Assembly (NCBI GenBank): GCA_015065395.1 | Contig: SVQJ01000137.1 | Location: forward strand, 1 to 5,052 | Length of the DNA stretch: 5,052 bases | Origin: Oscillospiraceae bacterium | Lineage (GTDB): Bacteria; Bacillota; Clostridia; Oscillospirales; CAG-272 | Reading direction: 5' to 3' | Notes under the pieces: model-generated | Seen by the model: the letters and a program-made list of their open reading frames with translations, nothing else | Database searches by the model: none | What the model was told of the DNA's origin: nothing | In this document: positions 1 to 4,918 of the stretch, piece by piece | Layout: every line of letters starts with the position of its first letter | How positions within the stretch are numbered: the stretch's first letter is position 1 | Translations under genes and position numbers: made by a program

Positions 1-1
1 T

Positions 2-478
2 GATTTTTACGGCCAGAATATTTATACCGCTTCTCATTGGGTGTCTGACGGCAAGGGCGGCGCACAGTGGACACGCCTTCCCACAGGATATGCCAAGACA
101 ACAAACGGCTGGCCCGTTACTCCCGAGGCTCTTTATTGGGGACCGAAATTTCTTTATGAAAGGTATAAGACACCTATTATTATAACAGAGAACGGTATGG
201 CGTGCCACGACACAGTTTCCGTGGACGGAAAGGTGCACGATCCCAACCGCATAGACTACATAACCCGTTATCTGAGAGCACTGAAAAAGTGTGCGGAGGA
301 CGGCGCTGATATCGCAGGATATTGGTATTGGGCTCTTCTTGATAATTTCGAGTGGGGCGGCGGATTTACCGAAAGATTCGGTCTGGTTTATATGGACTAT
401 TCAAATCTTGAGCGTATAAAGAAGGATTCCTTCGCTTTCTACCGTGATGTAATGGCGACAAACGGAGAGAATATCTGA
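2..478 (+). CDS. GH1 family beta-glucosidase / 6-phospho-beta-glucosidase, 3' part only
   Basis: This is the C-terminal 158 residues of a glycoside hydrolase family 1 enzyme, a retaining beta-glycosidase that releases glucose (or glucose 6-phosphate) from beta-glucosides, normally in the cytoplasm. The frame is open from base 2, so the gene begins outside the window; GH1 enzymes are usually about 450-480 residues, so roughly a third is visible. Seen directly: DFYGQNIYT at visible residues 1-9 (the family's DF-G-NYYT region), the nucleophile motif ITENG with catalytic Glu at visible residue 63 (codon 188-190), and the sugar-binding segment WALLDNFEW at 110-118 followed by ERFGLVYMDY. The general acid/base Asn-Glu-Pro motif lies upstream and cannot be checked. 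The stop is TGA at 476-478. The GTG at 41 is internal, not the start, because conserved GH1 sequence precedes it. Whether the substrate is phosphorylated cannot be decided from this part. The family is secure. Confidence 0.95.
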   Translation, partial: DFYGQNIYTASHWVSDGKGGAQWTRLPTGYAKTTNGWPVTPEALYWGPKFLYERYKTPIIITENGMACHDTVSVDGKVHDPNRIDYITRYLRALKKCAEDGADIAGYWYWALLDNFEWGGGFTERFGLVYMDYSNLERIKKDSFAFYRDVMATNGENI

Positions 479-548
479 AGGGACTGTACTTCAAGCTTTT
501 TGTTACAGAGGTAAAGTACGGTTTATCGGGTGGATAGAGGGGGTCTCG

Positions 549-570
549 TTCTTTCCTTGAAAGGAAAGAA
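549..570. other. Short perfect hairpin downstream of the GH1 gene
   Basis: TTCTTTCCTT at 549-558 and AAGGAAAGAA at 561-570 are perfect reverse complements with two bases between them, giving about nine base pairs with a four-base loop. No T-run follows immediately on the plus strand, so on its own it is not a convincing terminator. It may stabilise the 3' end of the glucosidase mRNA or belong to the repetitive intergenic sequence that also contains the larger stem at 585-630. Confidence 0.5.
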
Positions 571-584
571 TCAAAGGATTTTCA

Positions 585-630
585 AAAAGGCACCGTGCAG
601 AGCACAATAATGCTCTGCACGGTGCCTTTT
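585..630. terminator. Strong bidirectional intrinsic terminator between convergent genes
   Basis: A perfect 20-bp stem (585-604 paired with 611-630) closes a six-base CAATAA loop. The GC-rich core GGCACCGTGCAGAGCA is flanked by four or more A residues on the left and TTTT on the right, so the RNA from either strand ends in a U-tract. It lies between the stop of the plus-strand GH1 gene (478) and the stop of the minus-strand DUF11 gene (706), which is where a shared terminator for two convergent genes is expected. The stem is seen directly; termination in both directions is inferred. Confidence 0.88.
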
Positions 631-675
631 GACTTGTCAAATTAAGCGAAACCGATTCCTAAAGTTTTTTGCTAA

Positions 676-693
676 GCTTTTTTTCAAAAAAGC
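676..693. other. Small A/T hairpin just past the DUF11 stop codon
   Basis: GCTTTTTT at 676-683 pairs with AAAAAAGC at 686-693. The stem is A/T-rich with only a two-base loop before fraying, so it is weak. It lies 12 bases beyond the end of the minus-strand DUF11 gene and could be a minor 3' structure or part of dispersed intergenic repeat sequence. Similar AAGCTTTTT strings recur near 493 and 4414, each just after the end of a gene. No T-run follows on the minus strand, so I do not call it a terminator. Confidence 0.3.
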
Positions 694-705
694 GACCGAA
701 TGTGC

Positions 706-1554
706 TCAGACCGTTCCGGTTATTCTGATAATGCTAACTCCGGGAGTTGTAGTCCAAGCTCCGGTCGTTATATCCTGAACGTAGGTTGCGCCGGGGACTG
801 TGATCGCCCCGGGGACTGTTGCAAATTCTCCGGTAGCTTCATTGTAGGTGTAATCCTCCGGTTCGGTCCAGACGGTACCGTTATAGGTCACCGAAATGTT
901 TGAGAGTATAGGGTCAAACGTGTCGGTGATGACAACGGTATCTGCTGCAGGGGTATTTCCTGTGTTTTCGATTGTAAGAGTATAGGTCAGCTGACCGTTA
1001 TCTGTAACGGTTGCGGGGGAGATATCCTTGGTTATTGTGAGACGGGCGCGGTTTTGGACCTCAACGGTCTCAACTGCGCTGATATTTTCACCGACGCCGG
1101 TTCCGCTAACGGTAACGGTATTGGTAATGACGGAATCCACGGCACTTGGTGCGAATTCGTTTGCCCTCGCTTCATAGATTATTATAGCATTACCGCCTGC
1201 AGGCACTGATATGCCGCTGATTATCAGAGGGGGGCCTCCGATGGCGGCGGGTGATGCCTGAAGAGCCCCGTTTACATAATACAGAACGCTTCCTTCAATA
1301 AAGGTGAGGGGGTACAAGGTCTGCGTACCAAAGGTGTAGGCACCGAGATCGTCTGTGAGGAGCAGACCTGTTAAGGGTGCTGTGCCTGTATTGCGCAGAC
1401 TTACGGCGTATACCACCGTGTCGCCGGGGGTATAGCTGTCGCCCACGGCTGTTTTGGTAACGCTCACAACCCGGAGTATCTCGCCAACAACGGTGTTGGA
1501 GTTCACGCTTTCATTGTTGTAGGTGAGGGTTGCGCGGTTTGTAAAAGTTGCCAT
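706..1554 (-). CDS. DUF11 repeat protein (two Ig-like modules), no visible export signal
   Basis: A 282-residue protein of the DUF11/conserved-repeat family, beta-sandwich modules usually found on bacterial surfaces; exact function unknown. After an opening segment (ATFTNRATLTYNN, residues 2-14) come two modules: about 29-160, with SYTPGDTVVYAVSLRNTGTA followed by LTDDLGAYTFG, and about 169-282, with LTITKDISPATVTDNGQLTY and LTIENTGNTPA. The D-G-LTY and NTGN-PA strings are diagnostic of the family. It contains no Cys or His, only two Lys, and is rich in Thr, Val, Gly and Asn. I see no signal peptide, transmembrane segment or LPXTG sorting motif, which is odd for this family. Start choice: the ATG at 1554 has AAAGGA seven bases upstream (minus-strand complement of 1562-1567). 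The in-frame ATG at 1575 would add seven charged residues (MKRKDDI) but has a poorly spaced Shine-Dalgarno site. The gene stands alone, divergent from trpS and convergent with the GH1 gene. Confidence 0.85.
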   Translation of the reverse strand: MATFTNRATLTYNNESVNSNTVVGEILRVVSVTKTAVGDSYTPGDTVVYAVSLRNTGTAPLTGLLLTDDLGAYTFGTQTLYPLTFIEGSVLYYVNGALQASPAAIGGPPLIISGISVPAGGNAIIIYEARANEFAPSAVDSVITNTVTVSGTGVGENISAVETVEVQNRARLTITKDISPATVTDNGQLTYTLTIENTGNTPAADTVVITDTFDPILSNISVTYNGTVWTEPEDYTYNEATGEFATVPGAITVPGATYVQDITTGAWTTTPGVSIIRITGTV

Positions 1555-1629
1555 TATATCATCCTTTCTTTTCATTTTCCATGCCCGATCATTAAGGCAG
1601 GAAGGAATTGCTTTGGGGATAGCTTTTTC

Positions 1630-1667
1630 GGAGGTGTTGCCTCCCTTGGGAGGAGATTTTTCTCCTC
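1630..1667 (-). other. Chain of alternating GGAGG/CCTCC blocks able to form competing hairpins
   Basis: On the plus strand this stretch reads GGAGG (1630-1634), CCTCC (1640-1644), GGAGG (1649-1653) and CTCCTC (1662-1667). Adjacent blocks can pair as 1630-1634 with 1640-1644, 1640-1645 with 1648-1653, or 1650-1656 with 1661-1667, and these helices exclude one another. It lies 76-113 bases upstream of the DUF11 start and would be in that gene's leader if transcription begins further right. The layout resembles a chain of alternative structures, but no U-tract follows on the minus strand, so a terminator-type attenuator is not supported. It may instead be part of a dispersed repeat. Confidence 0.5.
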
Positions 1668-1735
1668 AGTTCATGATATGCATTTGCGCGGCGGGTGACA
1701 CATCACAAGGTATTGTAACTTCATAAACTGAGGAG
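1662..1735. repeat. 74-bp inverted-repeat element, 15-base ends
   Basis: CTCCTCAGTTCATGA at 1662-1676 and the reverse complement of 1721-1735, CTCCTCAGTTTATGA, match at 14 of 15 positions, enclosing 44 bases. In minus-strand RNA the single difference becomes a G-U wobble, so that strand forms an uninterrupted 15-bp stem, while the plus strand has a C-A mismatch. The CTCAGT/ACTGAG ends resemble small, abundant intergenic repeats I recall from Clostridia, so a MITE-like or structured-RNA element is plausible; this comparison is from memory. No coding capacity is apparent inside, and no target-site duplication is evident. Confidence 0.55.
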
Positions 1736-1785
1736 CCTTACGGGGGATTTTTCGGCATATCGGGGCTTTCAAAGCAAAAAATCCG

Positions 1786-1814
1786 TTGACAGAAGAGGGA
1801 AGATATAATATAAT
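1786..1814 (+). promoter_or_regulatory. Consensus sigma-70/sigma-A promoter for trpS
   Basis: TTGACA at 1786-1791 and TATAAT at 1809-1814 are both exact consensus hexamers, separated by the optimal 17 bases. Transcription should start near 1820-1822, leaving an untranslated leader of only about 27 bases before the trpS ATG at 1849. That is too short for a T-box or other riboswitch, so strong constitutive expression of the cluster is inferred. Confidence 0.9.
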
Positions 1815-1836
1815 AATATGAGAATCCATTTTTCAC

Positions 1837-1840
1837 GGAG
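1837..1840 (+). promoter_or_regulatory. Ribosome binding site of trpS
   Basis: GGAG lies eight bases upstream of the ATG at 1849, a normal Shine-Dalgarno spacing. It fixes the trpS start, which also matches the conserved N-terminus of the protein. Confidence 0.8.
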
Positions 1841-1848
1841 AAATAATA

Positions 1849-2859
1849 ATGTATAAAGATAAAAAAGTGGTGTTTTCCGGTGTACAGCCCTCAGGCCAGC
1901 TTACTATCGGAAATTATCTTGGCGCTATTAAAAATTTTGCGGAATTTTCCGATGAATACCGCTGCTACTATTGTGTTGTGGACGAGCACGCGATAACTGT
2001 GCGCCAGAATCCGGCGGAGCTTCGTCGCAGAACATACGAAACCCTTGCTCTCTATATAGCCTGCGGACTTGATCCTGAGAAGAATGTTCTTTTTGTGCAG
2101 AGCCACGTTTCGGGCCATGCGGAGCTTGGCTGGATCCTTGATTGCTATACAATGTTCGGTGAGCTTTCCAGAATGACTCAATTTAAGGACAAGAGTAAGA
2201 AAAACACCGATAATATTAACGCCGGCCTCTTCACATATCCTGCGCTTATGGCGGCGGACATCCTTCTTTATCAGACTGAGATGGTCCCTGTGGGTAGCGA
2301 TCAGAAGCAGCATCTGGAGCTTGCGCGTAACATAGCGGAGCGCTTCAACGGAATTTACGGTGAAACCTTCGTTGTTCCCGAGCCTTTTATAAACAAAACT
2401 CCTTCTGCAAGGATCATGAGCCTTGCAGAACCCACAAAGAAGATGTCCAAATCCGATGAAAACGAGAATGCAACCGTTCGTATCCTTGATGAAAAGGACG
2501 TTATCATCAAGAAATTCAAGAGAGCTGTCACGGATTCCGGCAGCGAGGTCCGCGCTCTTGATGGCAAGGACGGTATCATCAACCTTATGTCTATTTACGG
2601 CGCCTTCACCGGAAAGAGCTTTGAAGAGATAGAGCGTGAGTTTGAGGGACGCGGATACGGTGATTTCAAGCTTTGCGTCGGTGAGGCCTGCGCAGATGCC
2701 CTTGCTCCTGTGCGTGAGGAATTCAAGCGTCTTATGAATGATAAGGCTTATCTTGAAGATGTCATAGCAAAGGGCGCGATGGAAGCATACAGAGATTCTC
2801 TGAAAACAATGTCGAAGGTCCGCCGTAAGGTAGGATTTATCGAAAAGCCCCGCTTCTGA
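1849..2859 (+). CDS. trpS: Tryptophan--tRNA ligase (tryptophanyl-tRNA synthetase)
   Basis: This cytoplasmic class I aminoacyl-tRNA synthetase activates tryptophan with ATP and charges tRNA(Trp). The 336-residue product is close to the usual bacterial length (about 330). Seen directly: GVQPSGQLTIGNYLGA at residues 11-26, containing the TIGN form of the HIGH signature; ADILLY at 136-141, with the Asp that in characterised TrpRS contacts the indole; VPVGSDQKQHLELARN at 146-161; and the KMSKS loop at 198-202. The ORF runs intact to its usual C-terminal end (KVGFIEKPRF). The start is supported by GGAG at 1837-1840 and by the consensus promoter upstream. The leader is too short for a T-box, so expression is probably not tuned by uncharged tRNA(Trp) here. 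It is the first gene of a cluster; the next begins two bases after its TGA. Identification is secure. Confidence 0.98.
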   Translation: MYKDKKVVFSGVQPSGQLTIGNYLGAIKNFAEFSDEYRCYYCVVDEHAITVRQNPAELRRRTYETLALYIACGLDPEKNVLFVQSHVSGHAELGWILDCYTMFGELSRMTQFKDKSKKNTDNINAGLFTYPALMAADILLYQTEMVPVGSDQKQHLELARNIAERFNGIYGETFVVPEPFINKTPSARIMSLAEPTKKMSKSDENENATVRILDEKDVIIKKFKRAVTDSGSEVRALDGKDGIINLMSIYGAFTGKSFEEIEREFEGRGYGDFKLCVGEACADALAPVREEFKRLMNDKAYLEDVIAKGAMEAYRDSLKTMSKVRRKVGFIEKPRF

Positions 2860-2861
2860 TA

Positions 2862-3101
2862 ATGAGATTCGCCGCGGTTATAGACCGCATTGAGGGAGAT
2901 ATTGCCGTTTGCATCCGCGATTCGGACGGCGCTGTTTTTCACGCTCCATTGGCGGAGGGCTTTTCGGAAAACGAAAAAGTTTGTCTTTGCATTTGCGATG
3001 AATGCATCAAAATAGAAAAATCAAAAGAAGAAGCCCCAAAGAAAGAGTCAAACAAGGAAAGGCTTCGCCGCCTGTTTGACCGAAAAAATAAGGATGGTTG
3101 A
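2862..3101 (+). CDS. DUF3006-like small protein with a cysteine cluster
   Basis: A 79-residue protein of unknown function. The N-terminal VIDRIEGDIAV (residues 6-16), the acidic DGAVFHAPL segment and the turn into a charged tail match the pattern of the DUF3006 family, small proteins often found in Firmicutes. The part after residue 50 is Lys/Glu-rich and ends ERLRRLFDRKNKDG, probably a short helix. Unusual here is C-L-C-I-C-D-E-C at residues 41-48: four cysteines in eight residues, plus C17, where I would not expect them from the family; they could bind metal or simply be tolerated in a reducing cytoplasm. No signal peptide or membrane segment is seen. The ATG follows the trpS stop by two bases with no clear Shine-Dalgarno site, so translation is probably coupled to trpS. 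Its TGA is three bases before the next gene. The ORF is convincing because of this packing; the family call is from pattern memory. Confidence 0.75.
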   Translation: MRFAAVIDRIEGDIAVCIRDSDGAVFHAPLAEGFSENEKVCLCICDECIKIEKSKEEAPKKESNKERLRRLFDRKNKDG

Positions 3102-3104
3102 AAT

Positions 3105-4376
3105 ATGAAAACAAGAGCTGTAAGACTTTACGGTGTTAACGATCTGAGAACAGAGGAATTTGAGCTTCCCGAGATTCAAGATTGCGAGATCCTCGCCCGT
3201 GTTATTTCCGACAGTATTTGTATGTCCTCCCATAAGGCAGCGCTTCAGGGTGCGGCTCATAAGAGAGTGCCGGATGATGTTGCAGAAAACCCCATTATCC
3301 TCGGCCACGAGTTCTGCGGCGAGATAATCGAGGTTGGCGAAAAATGGAAGGATCAGTTTAAAGAAGGAGATAAATTCTCCATCCAGCCGGCTATCAATTA
3401 CAAGGGAAGCCTTGCGGCTCCCGGCTATTCCTACCATAATATCGGTGGCGGAGCTACATACGTTATAATCCCCAACGAGGTCATGGAGCTGGGATGTCTC
3501 CTCCCCTATAAGGGCGAGGCATTTTACCTTGGCAGCCTTTCCGAGGCTATGAGCTGTATCGTTGGAGGCTTCCACGCGAATTATCATACCACCCCCGGCT
3601 CTTATGAGCATAAAATGGGTACCGTTGAGGGTGGTGCAATGGCGATCCTTGCAGGAGCAGGTCCCATGGGACTTGGCGCTGTTGACTATGCTATTCACGG
3701 CGGACGTCCTCCCCGTCTTCTCGTAGTTACTGATATTGATAACGCTCGTCTTGAAAGAGCGGCATCCCTTATTACCGTTGAGGATGCGGCTGCTCACGGT
3801 GTTGAGCTTAAATATATCAACACAGCTCTTGAGGGCAATACCACTGAGTATCTTAAGAGCCTTACCGGAAAGGACGGATACGACGATGTGTTCGTTTATG
3901 CTCCCGTTCGCCCCGTTGTTGAGCAGGCAGATGCGCTTCTCGGCCGCGACGGATGTCTGAATTTCTTTGCAGGCCCCACAAATCCCGAATTTTCCGCGAT
4001 GTTCAATTTCTATAATGTGCACTACGCGTCAACCCATATCGTCGGCACGTCAGGCGGCAACACCGACGATATGAGAGAGTCTCTGAAGCTTATGGAGGAG
4101 GGAAAGATATCTCCCTCCTGTATGATCACCCATATCGGCGGTCTTAATGCAGATGCCGAGACTACTCTCAATCTTCCCGGTATTCCCGGCGGAAAGAAGC
4201 TTATCTATACTCATATAGATCTGCCCCTCACAGCAATAGCTGATTTCCGTGCAAAGGCAGAGGAGGGCGGCGAGAATGCTGAGCTTTTCCGAGACCTTGC
4301 GGACATTTGCGAGAAAAATAACGGTCTTTGGTGCCCTGCGGCAGAGAAGAGGATTCTTCGCGATATCAAGTTCTAA
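3105..4376 (+). CDS. Zinc-type medium-chain dehydrogenase, L-sorbose-1-phosphate reductase (SorE)-like
   Basis: A 423-residue NAD(P)-dependent oxidoreductase of the medium-chain dehydrogenase superfamily, cytoplasmic. Visible: an N-terminal GroES-like domain with the probable catalytic-zinc Cys39 (DSICMSS) and GHEFCGEI at 67-74 (His68/Glu69), Glu147 in SEAMSC, and a Rossmann domain with GAGPMG at 184-189 and VVTDID at 207-212, where the Asp may favour NAD. The four-cysteine structural-zinc lobe of classical alcohol dehydrogenases is not seen. Overall wording (LRLYG-like start, VPDDVAENPIILGHEFCGEI, VPNEVME-like, DGCLNFFAGP, GTSGGNTDDM, LNLP-GGKKLIYT) resembles SorE, which reduces L-sorbose 1-phosphate to glucitol 6-phosphate. 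No PTS or sor genes are adjacent, so another sugar phosphate or polyol is equally possible. Start: ATG three bases after the DUF3006-like stop, with AAGGA at 3090-3094. A terminator follows the TAA. The superfamily is secure; the substrate is not. Confidence 0.85.
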   Translation: MKTRAVRLYGVNDLRTEEFELPEIQDCEILARVISDSICMSSHKAALQGAAHKRVPDDVAENPIILGHEFCGEIIEVGEKWKDQFKEGDKFSIQPAINYKGSLAAPGYSYHNIGGGATYVIIPNEVMELGCLLPYKGEAFYLGSLSEAMSCIVGGFHANYHTTPGSYEHKMGTVEGGAMAILAGAGPMGLGAVDYAIHGGRPPRLLVVTDIDNARLERAASLITVEDAAAHGVELKYINTALEGNTTEYLKSLTGKDGYDDVFVYAPVRPVVEQADALLGRDGCLNFFAGPTNPEFSAMFNFYNVHYASTHIVGTSGGNTDDMRESLKLMEEGKISPSCMITHIGGLNADAETTLNLPGIPGGKKLIYTHIDLPLTAIADFRAKAEEGGENAELFRDLADICEKNNGLWCPAAEKRILRDIKF

Positions 4377-4391
4377 TATCTAAAAGTATCA

Positions 4392-4421
4392 TCGGGAGGG
4401 CGAGCCCTCCCGAAGCTTTTT
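4392..4421 (+). terminator. Intrinsic terminator after the dehydrogenase gene
   Basis: TCGGGAGGG at 4392-4400 pairs perfectly with CCCTCCCGA at 4405-4413 around a four-base CGAG loop, followed after AGC by five T residues (4417-4421). It begins 16 bases past the dehydrogenase stop and ends only 17 bases before the luxS ATG. It therefore separates the trpS cluster from luxS unless read through. No obvious luxS promoter is visible in the remaining space. Confidence 0.8.
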
Positions 4422-4428
4422 GTAAAAA

Positions 4429-4432
4429 AGGA
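4429..4432 (+). promoter_or_regulatory. Ribosome binding site of luxS
   Basis: AGGA lies six bases upstream of the ATG at 4439, within a run of A residues that directly follows the terminator. It decides the luxS start in favour of 4439. The open frame extends back to about 4328, but that upstream part overlaps the dehydrogenase gene and the terminator. Confidence 0.75.
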
Positions 4433-4438
4433 AAACAA

Positions 4439-4918
4439 ATGGAAAACATAAACCGTATTACAAGCTTTAACGTAGATCACGATTATATCGTGCCTGGAAT
4501 GTATATTTCTCGAATGGACGGTGATATCACCACATACGATCTCAGAACGAGAAGACCCAATTCCGATGATTTTATGGACGCTGTCACCATGCACTCCGTC
4601 GAACACATGCTTGCCACCTTTGCAAGAAATTCCCACATGGCTGACAAGGTCATCTATTTCGGCCCCATGGGTTGCCGAACGGGATTTTATCTTCTTATGA
4701 GAGACGTCTCAAACGAGGAGGCATACGCCCTTGTTAAGGATATTCTTAAAAAGACTATCGATCACGACGGAGAAATGTTCGGCGCGTCCCGTAAAGAGTG
4801 CGGAAATTATAAGGAGCTGAGTCTTGAATGTGCAAAAGCGGAATGCTCCCGTTATCTTAGTGCATTACTTGAAAGAGAAAAGCTGGGAAAGGCGGACTTT
4901 ATCTATGACAAAGCATGA
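4439..4918 (+). CDS. luxS: S-ribosylhomocysteine lyase (autoinducer-2 synthesis)
   Basis: LuxS cleaves S-ribosylhomocysteine to homocysteine and 4,5-dihydroxy-2,3-pentanedione (DPD), the precursor of the signal autoinducer-2, as a cytoplasmic homodimer. The 159-residue length is typical. Metal ligands are visible as HSVEH (His52, His56, with Glu55 between) and Cys121 in KECGNY; the catalytic Cys79 lies in GPMGCRTGFYL. The N-terminus MENINRITSFNVDHD is also family-like, and substrate-binding DLRTRRPN is at 34-41. Start at 4439 is chosen from AGGA at 4429-4432; an upstream extension of the frame would read through the terminator and is rejected. The next gene, mtnN, starts inside its last 14 bases and makes the LuxS substrate, so the two form an activated-methyl-cycle unit. 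Regulation is not evident: the gene follows a terminator closely, with no recognisable promoter. Identification is secure. Confidence 0.97.
   Translation: MENINRITSFNVDHDYIVPGMYISRMDGDITTYDLRTRRPNSDDFMDAVTMHSVEHMLATFARNSHMADKVIYFGPMGCRTGFYLLMRDVSNEEAYALVKDILKKTIDHDGEMFGASRKECGNYKELSLECAKAECSRYLSALLEREKLGKADFIYDKA

Noticed and set aside
41..43. GTG as the start of the glucosidase gene
   Set aside because: The preceding 13 codons encode conserved GH1 sequence (DFYGQNIYT), so the gene is simply cut by the window edge.
700..903. Plus-strand open frame opposite the 3' end of the DUF11 gene
   Set aside because: It is antisense to a protein with clear DUF11 repeats, and its translation is low-complexity and unlike any family.
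1555..1575. Upstream ATG at 1575 as the DUF11 start
   Set aside because: It adds MKRKDDI with a poorly spaced Shine-Dalgarno site. The ATG at 1554 has AAAGGA at seven bases and matches the family N-terminus.
1695..1706. GTGACACATCAC as a CRP/FNR-type operator
   Set aside because: The half-sites are separated by four bases rather than the six of a CRP site, and no regulator gene or promoter alignment supports it.
1523..1726. Plus-strand open frame across the DUF11 start and the repeat tract
   Set aside because: It overlaps the DUF11 5' end and the inverted repeats and has no convincing ribosome binding site or family resemblance.
1741..1785. T-box or tryptophan attenuator upstream of trpS
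   Set aside because: This stretch lies upstream of the consensus promoter, lacks the T-box sequence and shows no Trp-rich leader peptide.
1891..2582. Minus-strand open frames inside trpS (1891-2313, 1928-2152, 2355-2582)
   Set aside because: All are antisense to an intact trpS and show no recognisable protein features or plausible ribosome binding sites.
3048..4022. Long minus-strand open frame of 324 codons
   Set aside because: It lies antisense to the dehydrogenase gene, whose family motifs are clear. Its translation matches no family I recognise, and it is best explained as a codon-bias shadow.
4328..4438. N-terminal extension of luxS
   Set aside because: The frame is open, but it crosses the dehydrogenase 3' end and the terminator. 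The normal LuxS N-terminus begins at 4439, behind a Shine-Dalgarno site.
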